A stretch of 30,692 bases of DNA from a virus. Both the position numbers and the translations under genes were made by a program. Shown here one piece after another: positions 16,965 to 23,605 of this stretch; position 1 is the first letter of the stretch; every line of letters starts with the position of its first letter. The notes under the pieces were generated by a model, which was not told the DNA's origin, did not search any database, and was given only the letters and a program-made list of their open reading frames with translations. The stretch is taken from IMG/VR virus record IMGVR_UViG_3300032293_001336, positions 1-30,692 of that record; one strand, written 5' to 3'.

Positions 16965-17423
16965 TCAGAACGGGATGTCGTCGTGATCTGGGGACTGCTC
17001 ACCTCGGTGGAGTGCCGCGGCATTCTCGTAGCGACCTGCCTCGGCCTGGGCGGGACGCTCCTGCTTGGGTGGCGCATCGGCCCGGTCCTTCCCAGAGGAG
17101 AGGAACTGGAAAGACTCGCCGATGACGCGCATCTTCGAGCGGGATTGCCCGGTCTGCTTGTCCTCCCACTGGTCGAGCTTGAGGCGACCCTCGACGTAGA
17201 GCGGGTTGCCCTTGTGGACGTATTTGTCGATGGTCTCAGCCTGCCGCCCGAAGAAGGTGACATCGACGAAGGTGGTCTCCTCCTGCTTCTGCCCGTCGTC
17301 GTTGCTCCAGGTGCGGTTGATCGCGAGACCGATGTCGCAGATCGAGGATCCCATCTGGGTGGTCTTGAGTTCGGGGTCTCGGGTGAGATTCCCCATGAGT
17401 TGCACTTTATTCAGATTCGGCAT
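16965..17423 (-). CDS. ssb: Single-stranded DNA-binding protein
   Basis: The 152-residue protein begins MPNLNKVQLMGNLTRDPELK and carries the standard OB fold of bacterial-type SSB over about residues 1-110 (TTFVDVTFFGRQAE, KGNPLYVEGRLKLDQWEDK). A Gln/Ala/Glu-rich linker follows, then the acidic tail ending in DDIPF, which docks host repair and replication proteins. Its leader reads AAACACCACC directly before ATG, with no SD site. It is placed between the terminase small and large subunit genes rather than with the replication genes, which is unusual. Confidence 0.95.
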   Translation of the reverse strand: MPNLNKVQLMGNLTRDPELKTTQMGSSICDIGLAINRTWSNDDGQKQEETTFVDVTFFGRQAETIDKYVHKGNPLYVEGRLKLDQWEDKQTGQSRSKMRVIGESFQFLSSGKDRADAPPKQERPAQAEAGRYENAAALHRGEQSPDHDDIPF

Positions 17424-17432
17424 GGTGGTGTT

Positions 17433-17933
17433 TTACTTCGTTGGTTTCGCCCCTGTGAGCGTTTGAATCATTTCGAGGATGCTGGACTCGGCAGAGATCT
17501 CGACCTTCTGCGGAGCGTCCATGCCGGTCAGGCGCATCAGTTCTCGGACTGCGGCGATCTTCGAGACGCTCTTGCACTTGACCCTGTCGAGGGGACCGAC
17601 CGTCTCGACGACGTATTCCTCGCAGAGGGGCGAATCCGGCCCGATCTGTGAAACCGGGGTGGTGATAGCGGCGACAAGCCAGTCGAGCACCTCGGAGGAC
17701 GAGAGGGTGGATAGTGCGGCATTGGTGCCGGTGATGCGGTCGATCTCAGCCCGAACCTTAGGCATTCTGAGGGTGCGATGCCCTTCGACCGAGACCCAGT
17801 TCGGGTAGACTCCATCATCGGTCTTCTGGGAGTTGTGTGCCTCCCCATAGGCGCGAGTCGCGTTCCCGTATTTAACGTAGAGCGCGGCGAACTTTGCCAG
17901 AGTCGGGTTTAGCATGTCCTGCGTTGCCTTCAT
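17433..17933 (-). CDS. Terminase small subunit
   Basis: Start at ATG 17933 (MKATQDMLNPTLAKFA), giving 166 residues. A GTG at 17990 would add 19 residues and overlap the upstream gene by 17 bases, so the start is uncertain. The N-terminal part is the DNA-binding helix-turn-helix of small terminases (LAKFAALYVKYGNATRAYGEAH, then EGHRTLRMPKVRAEIDRI). A central region (SSSEVLDWLVAAI) and a C-terminal oligomerisation part follow. It recognises phage DNA and loads the large subunit encoded two genes downstream. Confidence 0.87.
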   Translation of the reverse strand: MKATQDMLNPTLAKFAALYVKYGNATRAYGEAHNSQKTDDGVYPNWVSVEGHRTLRMPKVRAEIDRITGTNAALSTLSSSEVLDWLVAAITTPVSQIGPDSPLCEEYVVETVGPLDRVKCKSVSKIAAVRELMRLTGMDAPQKVEISAESSILEMIQTLTGAKPTK

Positions 17934-17973
17934 TCCTCGGGGAGAGGGTGCGACAAGTTGCCGGATTGCAAGG

Positions 17974-18303
17974 TCATCTTCGCCTTGCACTCACCAGTTC
18001 CCTGTTTCGGAAGAACCCGGCGAGGTTTGGGTGATGCTGGTGAAAAAGTCGTGCGTAGTATGCCCGGTAGTTGTTGCAGAGTTTGAACTCTCCGGTGGTC
18101 TCGATCTCAACATGCCATCGGATCCGCTCGAAGATCGCACTCGCCGAGTAGTGCTTCCGCCCTGACTCGACGACCTCAAGCGAGAACCTCTGGAAGAGAT
18201 CCCAGACCATGGGGTTGTCGGCGTGGAACCTCTCGAACTCCTCGCGAATCTTGTCTGCGCGAGTCCGAGGTCTCCAAGAAAAGAGGTCAGGGTCTTCGGT
18301 CAT
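17974..18303 (-). CDS. Conserved phage protein of unknown function (109 aa)
   Basis: The protein contains WDLFQRFSLEVVESGRKHYS and SAIFERIRWHVEIET, followed by FKLCNNYRAYYARLF. This is a widespread phage and prophage family with the pattern F-RF-LE---SGR-HYSA-AI-ERIRW--E--T. It has no established activity and often lies among replication or recombination genes. Here it sits between the helicase loader (2 bases away) and terminase small subunit, and is probably cotranscribed with both. Confidence 0.82.
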   Translation of the reverse strand: MTEDPDLFSWRPRTRADKIREEFERFHADNPMVWDLFQRFSLEVVESGRKHYSASAIFERIRWHVEIETTGEFKLCNNYRAYYARLFHQHHPNLAGFFRNRELVSARRR

Positions 18304-18305
18304 GG

Positions 18306-19007
18306 TCAGATCGCGATAAATTCACAGACATCGTGTCTGAGCCGGTTGACGATGGGCACCGCACTGTGCTCAGAGAGAGTCGCGGCGAGGTCTGCCCCTT
18401 TCCCGTTCACCGTGCAGAAGACGGGCAGGAGGTTCCGCTTCCGGGTCTCCAGGACATGGAAGAGATCCTTCTCGACCCGGTCGGTGTATCTCGCGTTGCC
18501 GATGTCATCGAGCAGCAGGAGATCGACCCGAAGGCATTTCGCGATCATCTCACGCCGGTCACCGTCATGGCCGGACCCCACCGAATACGAAAATTCCGAT
18601 GCGGTCGGCATGTGGACGGAGTCTCCCAGTTCGTATCTGCGGCGCATGAGTTCGGTCAAAATGAACGTCTTCCCGCTCCTCGATGCGCCAGAGAGTCCGT
18701 AGCCCCTTGGTGAAGGTGACCACCGCAAGACGGCATCACAAGCGTGCAGAGACGATTCTGGGAGCATCGATGGCAGGAACCCCTGATATGCTTTTGGGGC
18801 AATAGTCTCCCACTTCGCACGGTCGGATGCCGGTCGCGGGCCGGATGCCTTGGCGAGGAGAGCGTCGTAGTCGGCGCAGCACTGGTCGCAGTGGAGTTGC
18901 GGCGGCAGTGGGAAAGTTTTTCCGGCGACCTGGAAGGATGCGGCGAATGCCTCGAAGGAGGTGCCGCAGGACGCGCAGAGTCGGTAGGTGATGGGCAGAA
19001 TGGTCAT
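18306..19007 (-). CDS. DnaC-like helicase loader ATPase
   Basis: This 233-residue protein has an N-terminal zinc-ribbon-like part with Cys11, Cys14, Cys40 and Cys43, followed by an AAA+ core: Walker A GASRSGKT at 107-114, Walker B LLLLDD at 163-168 and a sensor-1-like PVFCTVNG near 195-202. This fits the DnaC/IstB/DnaI group, which loads host DnaB helicase at phage origins. It follows the initiator gene by 3 bases, the usual initiator-loader pairing of lambda-like replication modules. The zinc ribbon at the N-terminus is more DnaI-like than DnaC-like. Confidence 0.87.
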   Translation of the reverse strand: MTILPITYRLCASCGTSFEAFAASFQVAGKTFPLPPQLHCDQCCADYDALLAKASGPRPASDRAKWETIAPKAYQGFLPSMLPESSLHACDAVLRWSPSPRGYGLSGASRSGKTFILTELMRRRYELGDSVHMPTASEFSYSVGSGHDGDRREMIAKCLRVDLLLLDDIGNARYTDRVEKDLFHVLETRKRNLLPVFCTVNGKGADLAATLSEHSAVPIVNRLRHDVCEFIAI

Positions 19008-19010
19008 CGG

Positions 19011-19694
19011 TCAGAAGGCGAGGTGTTTGTCGGTGCGGATGGGTGCGGTCGGCTCATCGAGCCAACGCTTCTGGTTGAGCCAGGTCGAGGGCATTGGGAT
19101 GAACTGTCCCTTGTCCTTGACCCAGGACTGCTGCTGGCGTTGCCATTCGAGGGCGGTGAGGACGGCACTGAGGTCGGGGCGCATCTTTGCCCAGATCTTC
19201 TCGGCGTCACCCCTGCCGGTCTTCTTCGGGTAGGCAGACCAGAACTCGTCGAACCCCTCGGTCGAGGTGCTCACCTTCCCTGTTCCTTTCCCTTCCCTGT
19301 TCCCTTCCCTTCCCTTCCCTTCCAGCAGTGATTCATCGTCGATCATTCGTCGATTGATCGTCGAATCGTATAAGTCTTTGATGGAGGACGGTTTAGGACG
19401 GTCTACACGCTGGTGATCGGCGAACGAAACGACGAATCCCACAGGACCGTGACTGTCGTGTTCGCGAACCCCGATGTAGCCCGCTTTTGCGAGTTTCTCG
19501 ATGGATCGACGAACAATCGAGGAATCATCGTCGAAAGGTCGTAGAGCGGATCGGATCAGTCTCTCGTCAGCAAAGAAGAACCCCTCATCGTCGGCGAGGT
19601 TGAGCAGACCGATGGCGAGCAACCGGGTCGCATCGTCGAGCCGGGACATCACGGGATGAGTCCAAAACTCAGGCTTGATCGTTCGGATCCTCAT
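19011..19694 (-). CDS. Phage replication initiator (O/DnaD-like)
   Basis: The N-terminal 110 residues form a winged-helix DNA-binding domain typical of phage replisome organisers (MRIRTIKPEFWTHPVMSRLD, then LADDEGFFFADERLIRSALR). A low-complexity linker of Gly, Lys, Arg and Glu comes from a purine-rich tract. The C-terminal part (about 145-215) has FDEFWSAYPKKTGRGDAEKIW and the FIPMPSTWLNQKRWLDE motif of phage O-like proteins that contact the helicase loader. The gene carries three 11-bp iterons just 5' of the linker-coding tract, as lambda O carries its origin. It overlaps the upstream gene by ATGA and lies next to the loader gene. Confidence 0.85.
   Translation of the reverse strand: MRIRTIKPEFWTHPVMSRLDDATRLLAIGLLNLADDEGFFFADERLIRSALRPFDDDSSIVRRSIEKLAKAGYIGVREHDSHGPVGFVVSFADHQRVDRPKPSSIKDLYDSTINRRMIDDESLLEGKGREGNREGKGTGKVSTSTEGFDEFWSAYPKKTGRGDAEKIWAKMRPDLSAVLTALEWQRQQQSWVKDKGQFIPMPSTWLNQKRWLDEPTAPIRTDKHLAF
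19274..19323 (-). repeat. Polypurine-polypyrimidine tract in the initiator gene
   Basis: About 50 bases on the plus strand are almost pure pyrimidine, built of TTCCC/CTTCC units with only two G. It encodes the Gly/Lys/Arg/Glu linker of the initiator. It lies 13 bases from the iterons, so it may be part of the origin (easily melted or triplex-prone) as well as a flexible linker. Confidence 0.7.
19336..19368. repeat. Three 11-bp direct iterons inside the initiator gene (candidate replication origin)
   Basis: TCGTCGA occurs at 19336, 19347 and 19358, exactly 11 bases apart, as units TCGTCGATCAT, TCGTCGATTGA and TCGTCGAATCG. A further direct copy is at 19528-19534 and an inverted copy (TCGACGA) at 19506-19512. 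A period of 11 is not a multiple of three, so a protein repeat cannot explain it. In-phase binding sites for the initiator are the simplest reading. Confidence 0.6.
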
Positions 19695-19933
19695 TCCCCC
19701 CCTTTCTGACCGGCGCGGCGAACGCAGTAGTAAAGCTTCCCGGTAATGCGCCGCGACCGAAGTCGGAACGTGTCACGGTTGATCGTGAGAGTCGTCTGGA
19801 GTCGAGCCAGCACCTTGTGGATGCGTGCCTGCGGGGTTGCGCCGATTGCGGTGCGGATCTCCTCGACGGTGCGTTCGTTGCCGTCAGACAGGAGGTCGAG
19901 GATTTGGTCGGCGTAGGGTGATTCCATGGTCAT
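19691..19933 (-). CDS. Small winged-helix protein (80 aa)
   Basis: The product (MTMESPYADQILDLLSDGNE...) reads as a compact winged helix-turn-helix: helix YADQILDLLS, then RTVEEIRTAIG, recognition helix RIHKVLARLQ, and a wing with TINRDTFRL and TGKLYYCVR. It probably binds DNA as a regulator or origin accessory protein. Both ends overlap neighbours by ATGA, so it is coupled to the VRR-NUC gene and to the initiator. I cannot assign it to a named family. Confidence 0.75.
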   Translation of the reverse strand: MTMESPYADQILDLLSDGNERTVEEIRTAIGATPQARIHKVLARLQTTLTINRDTFRLRSRRITGKLYYCVRRAGQKGGE

Positions 19934-20319
19934 GCCTTGAGATAGGTGGTGATTTCAGTAACTGCCTCGTCGCGTCCATAGGCGACGACGACCTTGTAGT
20001 TCCGGTCCCGCAGGGCGGTGACCCATTCGCGTTGCAGGTCGGAGAGACCCCCCTTGGACTTCTGTGTCTTCGGACGGTTGTCCTGGGTCTTCATCTCGAT
20101 GAAGAGACCGTGATACCCATGCCGAGGGACCGGCAGGAAGATGTCGGGCACTCCAGGCTTGACCCCTTCTGCCTTCATCTTCTTGGCGACGAGCATGTTT
20201 CGGTGCCCACCGTTGGGGATGGCGAACATCCACCGGAGGTCGGGGAAGTCGCGGAGCATCCATCCTGCCCAGAGGAAGACCCCTGACTGCTCATCGTGTT
20301 CTAGAGGGTAGGGTCTCAT
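19930..20319 (-). CDS. VRR-NUC domain nuclease
   Basis: The 129-residue protein is a stand-alone VRR-NUC domain of the PD-(D/E)XK fold. It has FAIPNGGHRN (about 32-41), GVKPGVPDIFLP with Asp59, FIEMKTQ with Glu75 and Lys77, and the LSDLQREWVTAL helix followed by KVVVAYGRDEAV. Phage members act as Holliday-junction or flap nucleases (Hjc-like) in recombination and packaging, but this one could also be a general repair nuclease. It overlaps the methyltransferase gene by 4 bases and the winged-helix gene by ATGA. Confidence 0.92.
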   Translation of the reverse strand: MRPYPLEHDEQSGVFLWAGWMLRDFPDLRWMFAIPNGGHRNMLVAKKMKAEGVKPGVPDIFLPVPRHGYHGLFIEMKTQDNRPKTQKSKGGLSDLQREWVTALRDRNYKVVVAYGRDEAVTEITTYLKA

Positions 20320-21608
20320 GTCAATCTTTTAAGCAAGGTTCGGAATGCATGCTCTGCTGTTGCCGGCACCACTCCGTTTCCAAGGAGGCGTAGTTCGTCG
20401 GTGCGATTGTCACAGGAGACATACAACTGGGCATGACCCATCCAATCGGCAGACCCATCAACGTCTCTACCCAACGAGGGTTGAGCTTCCCGTTCTGCTG
20501 CCTTTCCCTCAAATACACTGGCGAATGCACTGCCTCGCGCAAATTGCTCAACGCTTTTCGATTCTTTCTGCCGCCACGGGTCCGATTGCTTTCCGCAAAC
20601 TCGGCCACCGGACGAACCGGCAACACGTCCATTGTCTGCGGAGTTGGCCATGACTGCTGCGCTTGAGCCAGTAGACTGTGTTGCTGCCCTTTCGGCTGCC
20701 TCCCCTCCCTGACTGCTCTCCTGGAGTTCGTGTTTGGGGCCTCCGGTGCCTGTGTCGGAGTGTGCCACAACCCTAGGTGGTTCCCACTCATGCTGGGGTT
20801 CTCCTGGGCGGGATGGCCATTCTTGCGTTTCTCGTATTTGTCTCTCGTCACCTCCCCTTGAATCGCTGGGTGATTGCTCAATCCGACTTGTCCATAGTTG
20901 GGTTGGTTGCTGATTTTCCCCGCTTCTGCCACAGTCGGAGTCGGCCATGACGCAACCGTGACCACTGCCTGATCCAGTGTGTCCATTGCTCGACTCTTCC
21001 CATCGGACCTGATCATTGATTCGGGTCGATATGCGCCCTTGTAGTCCCTCGTCGTTGCGGTTGGCCATGATGAAGACGCGCTTCCGTTGGTGTGGTGCTC
21101 CGACTTCAGACGCAGAGAATACTCCTGCCGTTGCTCGGTAACCCACCCTTTCCAACTCTCGGAGGACATGGAGCAAAACTGGGGTGCCGGCAGGATCCCG
21201 CCATCCATCTCCTGCGAGTCTGGAGGACAAGATTCCTTCAACGTTCTCAAGGAAAACAATGGCAGGTCCGCACTTTCTAACTCCGTCCAGAATGTAGGGG
21301 AAGAGATGCCGAGGGTCTTCGTCTCCTTCGCGTTTTCCTGCTGCGGAGAATGGTTGACAAGGAAAGCCTCCAGAGAGGAGGTCCACCTTCCCGCGAAACT
21401 CTTCCCAAGGGAAGGTTTTAAGATCCGACCAGACAGGTGCTGAGTCCAGGAGTCGCGACTCCATTTTTGAGACCAAGTTTGCGCAGGCGAAACCCTCGAT
21501 CTCAGCATAAGCAACCGTGCGCAGACCTCGGACTGCTCGGTGAAGTCCGAGATCAATTCCTCCGTATCCGGCGCAGAGGGAGATGTGAGTGATTTGGGAA
21601 TTATCCAT
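20316..21608 (-). CDS. DNA cytosine-C5 methyltransferase
   Basis: Starting at ATG 21608 (MDNSQITHISLCAGYGG), the 430-residue product has the ordered motifs of C5 methyltransferases: motif I LCAGYGGIDLGL (11-22) for AdoMet, motif IV PCQPFSAAG (83-91) with catalytic Cys84, motif VI ENVEG (121-125), motif VIII QRKRVFI (174-180) and motif X LRLLGNGVVPATAEHAF (406-422). Between VIII and X lies a long polar region with four spaced MA-N/D/H-S-type units (about 181, 220, 281, 319), where the target-recognition domain should be. It may protect phage DNA from host restriction. The whole gene is also open in a second frame on the same strand. The start lies just after the upstream stop. Confidence 0.93.
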   Translation of the reverse strand: MDNSQITHISLCAGYGGIDLGLHRAVRGLRTVAYAEIEGFACANLVSKMESRLLDSAPVWSDLKTFPWEEFRGKVDLLSGGFPCQPFSAAGKREGDEDPRHLFPYILDGVRKCGPAIVFLENVEGILSSRLAGDGWRDPAGTPVLLHVLRELERVGYRATAGVFSASEVGAPHQRKRVFIMANRNDEGLQGRISTRINDQVRWEESSNGHTGSGSGHGCVMADSDCGRSGENQQPTQLWTSRIEQSPSDSRGGDERQIRETQEWPSRPGEPQHEWEPPRVVAHSDTGTGGPKHELQESSQGGEAAERAATQSTGSSAAVMANSADNGRVAGSSGGRVCGKQSDPWRQKESKSVEQFARGSAFASVFEGKAAEREAQPSLGRDVDGSADWMGHAQLYVSCDNRTDELRLLGNGVVPATAEHAFRTLLKRLT

Positions 21609-21613
21609 GTCAT
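20321..21613 (-). CDS. Overlapping second-frame reading of the methyltransferase gene (430 aa)
   Basis: A second ATG at 21613 overlaps the upstream stop (ATGA, as for most genes here) and opens a frame of exactly 430 codons that ends 5 bases from the methyltransferase stop. Its N-terminal 170 residues have no recognisable fold. The rest holds four spaced W-x-T-P-like units (SWPTATTRDYKG at 182, SWPTPTVAEAG at 222, LWHTPTQAPEAP at 282, SWPTPQT at 321) and LNPRWVETLMGLPIGW at 377-392. I recall this last motif, with its WPTPT repeats, from the C-terminal parts of some phage methyltransferase-type proteins. It could be a true overlapping gene, a product of ribosomal frameshifting from the methyltransferase frame, or an open frame preserved by the repeats. 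Not proven. Confidence 0.4.
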   Translation of the reverse strand: MTWIIPKSLTSPSAPDTEELISDFTEQSEVCARLLMLRSRVSPAQTWSQKWSRDSWTQHLSGRILKPSLGKSFAGRWTSSLEAFLVNHSPQQENAKETKTLGISSPTFWTELESADLPLFSLRTLKESCPPDSQEMDGGILPAPQFCSMSSESWKGWVTEQRQEYSLRLKSEHHTNGSASSSWPTATTRDYKGAYRPESMIRSDGKSRAMDTLDQAVVTVASWPTPTVAEAGKISNQPNYGQVGLSNHPAIQGEVTRDKYEKRKNGHPAQENPSMSGNHLGLWHTPTQAPEAPNTNSRRAVREGRQPKGQQHSLLAQAQQSWPTPQTMDVLPVRPVAEFAESNRTRGGRKNRKALSNLREAVHSPVYLRERQQNGKLNPRWVETLMGLPIGWVMPSCMSPVTIAPTNYASLETEWCRQQQSMHSEPCLKD

Positions 21614-21930
21614 CGGAAAAGACGCGCCTCCCTCGCAGCATCATGGGCAAGGTCACCTAGGTGGTCGCAGGTATCGCAGATTCCCCAGTCCCGACCGTGC
21701 GGGCAGTGTGGCTCATTATCGAGCGGAGGTTCCTCGACTGTGTTCTGCTCCCATGCCGGATCGATGTCGTGCTGTGCGCTCTGCTCTTGGTTCCATGCGT
21801 CTATCGCTTTGCGGATAGCGTCGGCGACAGATTTTGGCGGATCCTCCTGATCGATAAGGGTTTCGAGCATGACATACCAGTCCGGTGGCTCCGGGTGGTC
21901 CGGTGGGTCGAGGTAGGAATCGAAGTTCAT
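21610..21930 (-). CDS. Small acidic protein with a Cys/His knuckle (106 aa)
   Basis: The product is acidic (MNFDSYLDPPDHPEPPDWYVML...), with a helical middle (VADAIRKAIDAWNQEQ) and a C-terminal HCPHGRDWGICDTCDHLGDLAHDAAREARLF. The spacing C-x-H-x(6)-C-x(2)-C-x-H suggests a zinc knuckle. Small proteins ending in this CPHG---GxC--C motif occur in many phages, with no known role. ATGA overlap with the upstream gene, and its stop overlaps a start in the next, indicate coupled translation in the early operon. Confidence 0.75.
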   Translation of the reverse strand: MNFDSYLDPPDHPEPPDWYVMLETLIDQEDPPKSVADAIRKAIDAWNQEQSAQHDIDPAWEQNTVEEPPLDNEPHCPHGRDWGICDTCDHLGDLAHDAAREARLFR

Positions 21931-22334
21931 CGCCCCCCCTTTCCGAACATCCGGTCTAGGACATCATGCGACGGGAGATGGTCGATGCTAGGAGGGTTGC
22001 CCGGTTTGGCGGGGATCAGTTTCGCGGGGATCACTCGCCGGGGTTCTGCGGGTCGCATCACCCCACCCACCATACGGGCAGGTCTCGCCCCCCTGATGGT
22101 CGCGGGCCGGATATGTTCCGGCTTTTCGTCCATGCCTCCCGAGGTATCGACCTTCCCCCCGAGGGAGGTGTATTTATCGAGCCTGCGTTGAAGGATATCG
22201 CGCAGTTTCTGAGATAGCTCGAAGTCCTTGATCTTGTGCTCCGGTAGGAGAGATCGAACTGCTCGCAGGTTGAGGCGGATGACCCGCGCCTGCCCGAGGA
22301 GTTCGGGATGGTAGATGGAGATGTGCTTACTCAT
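21927..22334 (-). CDS. Hypothetical early protein (135 aa)
   Basis: Start at ATG 22334, overlapping the nuclease stop by ATGA (MSKHISIYHPELLGQARVI). The N-terminal 65 residues form helices (VIRLNLRAVRSLLPEHK, LSQKLRDILQRRLDKYTSL). The C-terminal half is Pro/Arg/Ala-rich and probably disordered (GARPARMVGGVMRPAEPRRV). I do not recognise a family. Position between the nuclease and the zinc-knuckle protein suggests an accessory role in early DNA metabolism. Confidence 0.68.
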   Translation of the reverse strand: MSKHISIYHPELLGQARVIRLNLRAVRSLLPEHKIKDFELSQKLRDILQRRLDKYTSLGGKVDTSGGMDEKPEHIRPATIRGARPARMVGGVMRPAEPRRVIPAKLIPAKPGNPPSIDHLPSHDVLDRMFGKGGR

Positions 22335-23212
22335 GCCACCCCTCCGTCGATGCCTGGTGCCGAGACGAGACCGTCGAGATCCTCTTCGTCCTGGATCGCG
22401 GCATAAGCGGGACGTCCGATCATGGTCACCTTGTCGTTCCCGAATCCCGGCCATTTATTCGCCTTGGTTGCGGCGATGAGCCGGTCGAGTTGGTAGCCCG
22501 CCCACTCCTTGCCAGAGTCGATGTCGTGAGCGGGGAGTTCGGTCACTGCGACCTCGAAGGGTGCGGTGTTCGATTGCCAGATGAACCTCCAACGGTCCTT
22601 GGGTTGGTCAGGGAAGCAGAGGTTCCATAGCCGGAGATACCATGCCGCTTGAATGTGATATGCGAAGGAGTGGATCGCCTTCGAGATCCCCCGAGGGGTG
22701 AGGTCGCGGGTGGTCTTGAGGTCGTAGAGACAAGGACCGTCCGGGACAAGGTCGAGTAGTGCCTTGCACTGCACATCTTTGATCTTCCCGAGGAGGACGA
22801 CCTGCTTCTTTGCGTTCCGCACCACAGGACCGGCGACCGGATGACCAAGCACTGCCGCAACCGCAGTCTCAGCGAGGCGCATGTCCTCGACGGAGACGAC
22901 GATCTGTCCTTTCGCCGTCGCGGACTTCTTGAGGTCTTGTGCTGCCTTCGACCGGAAGTCGGCGAACGGATTGATGATCACCGAGGATGCGGTCAGTTCC
23001 GGGGTGAGGAGCATGCAATCGACAAGCGATCCCCAGGTCATCGATGTAGTGGTCTCCTTCTCTTCGGGAGCGTTTCTCCACCTCCAGAGGGTGGACTCGT
23101 TGAGTTCCCACAGGCGACTCTTCGACATGTAGGAGTCAGGGGAGAAGATGTTGGACCGGTCGAGCTTGAGCCGGGAGTGGTATTCGAGAGGGGAGACTTC
23201 GAGAGGAATCAT
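22331..23212 (-). CDS. RecE/Cas4-like PD-(D/E)XK exonuclease
   Basis: Start at ATG 23212 (MIPLEVSPLEYHSRLKLDRS), giving 293 residues. Sequence further upstream in frame belongs to the previous gene. The N-terminal part has SKSRLWELNESTLWRWR and MTWGSLVDCMLLTPE, typical of the exonuclease VIII-like phage family. Catalytic residues are Asp154 (LLDLVPD), Asp164 and Lys166 (YDLKTT), and the QxxxY motif at Gln188-Tyr192 (YHIQAAWYL). Such enzymes resect double-stranded DNA ends to give single strands for annealing. No clear RecT or Erf annealase accompanies it, although the 109-residue gene just upstream is in the usual partner position. Confidence 0.87.
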   Translation of the reverse strand: MIPLEVSPLEYHSRLKLDRSNIFSPDSYMSKSRLWELNESTLWRWRNAPEEKETTTSMTWGSLVDCMLLTPELTASSVIINPFADFRSKAAQDLKKSATAKGQIVVSVEDMRLAETAVAAVLGHPVAGPVVRNAKKQVVLLGKIKDVQCKALLDLVPDGPCLYDLKTTRDLTPRGISKAIHSFAYHIQAAWYLRLWNLCFPDQPKDRWRFIWQSNTAPFEVAVTELPAHDIDSGKEWAGYQLDRLIAATKANKWPGFGNDKVTMIGRPAYAAIQDEEDLDGLVSAPGIDGGVA

Positions 23213-23222
23213 AGGTGGGAGT

Positions 23223-23552
23223 TCAGAGGGTTGCAGTGCGAACGCGAATACATGGGGTGTTCGGGTCTCCGAACGCGTCACAGGTGGTGCGATAGACGGT
23301 GATCTTCTGACCGATCCAGTGGTCAGTCTCATTGCCAAAGAACCGGCGGATGGCGCGAGCGTTGGTCTTGTTCAAGACCCATTCTTTCTGGACCTTGCCA
23401 AGCTTGACGATGGGCTTGTCGATGATGCGACCATCGCGCCCTTTGTCCTTCGGTCCTGCGACCCGGATAGACTCGATGGTGAGGGTGATGTCCTTGTCGG
23501 CAGGGAGGTCTTCCGCTTCGAGGAACCCGGAGAATAATTCTGAGACTTTCAT
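23223..23552 (-). CDS. Conserved phage early protein next to nuclease (109 aa)
   Basis: The product (MKVSELFSGFLEAEDLPADK...) has a beta-rich pattern: DITLTIESIRVAG, KPIVKLGKVQKEWVLNKTNARAI, then GNETDHWIGQKITVYRTTC and CIRVR. This is a common phage protein type (pattern: DV-V-I--V, K-VL-F-G--K-LVLNKTNA--I---YG-ET--WIGK-ITLY) found beside recombination genes. The fold looks OB-like, so ssDNA binding is possible. It has the leader CAACCAACCACC before ATG and lies 10 bases before the exonuclease gene. Confidence 0.82.
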   Translation of the reverse strand: MKVSELFSGFLEAEDLPADKDITLTIESIRVAGPKDKGRDGRIIDKPIVKLGKVQKEWVLNKTNARAIRRFFGNETDHWIGQKITVYRTTCDAFGDPNTPCIRVRTATL

Positions 23553-23579
23553 GGTGGTTGGTTGAGCGTTGGTCGGATG

Positions 23580-23603
23580 CGCTCCCCCCGTTTGTGCGGA
23601 GCG
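23580..23603 (-). other. Short hairpin in an intergenic leader
   Basis: CGCTCC and GGAGCG form a perfect 6-bp inverted repeat between the stop of the 119-residue gene and the start of the 109-residue gene. No T-run follows, so it is not a normal terminator. It may be an mRNA processing or stabilising structure, or chance. Confidence 0.3.
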
Positions 23604-23605
23604 GG

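Noticed and set aside
15332-17263. Longer terminase start upstream of 16948
   Set aside because: The extra 105 residues lie inside ssb in another frame and are a Ser/Arg/Thr-rich shadow. MESELKALQA at 16948 gives a normal N-terminus.
16893-17651. 252-codon plus-strand frame across terminase, ssb and small terminase
   Set aside because: It spans three well-supported genes on the other strand, which a real gene would not do, and has the composition of a reverse-strand shadow.
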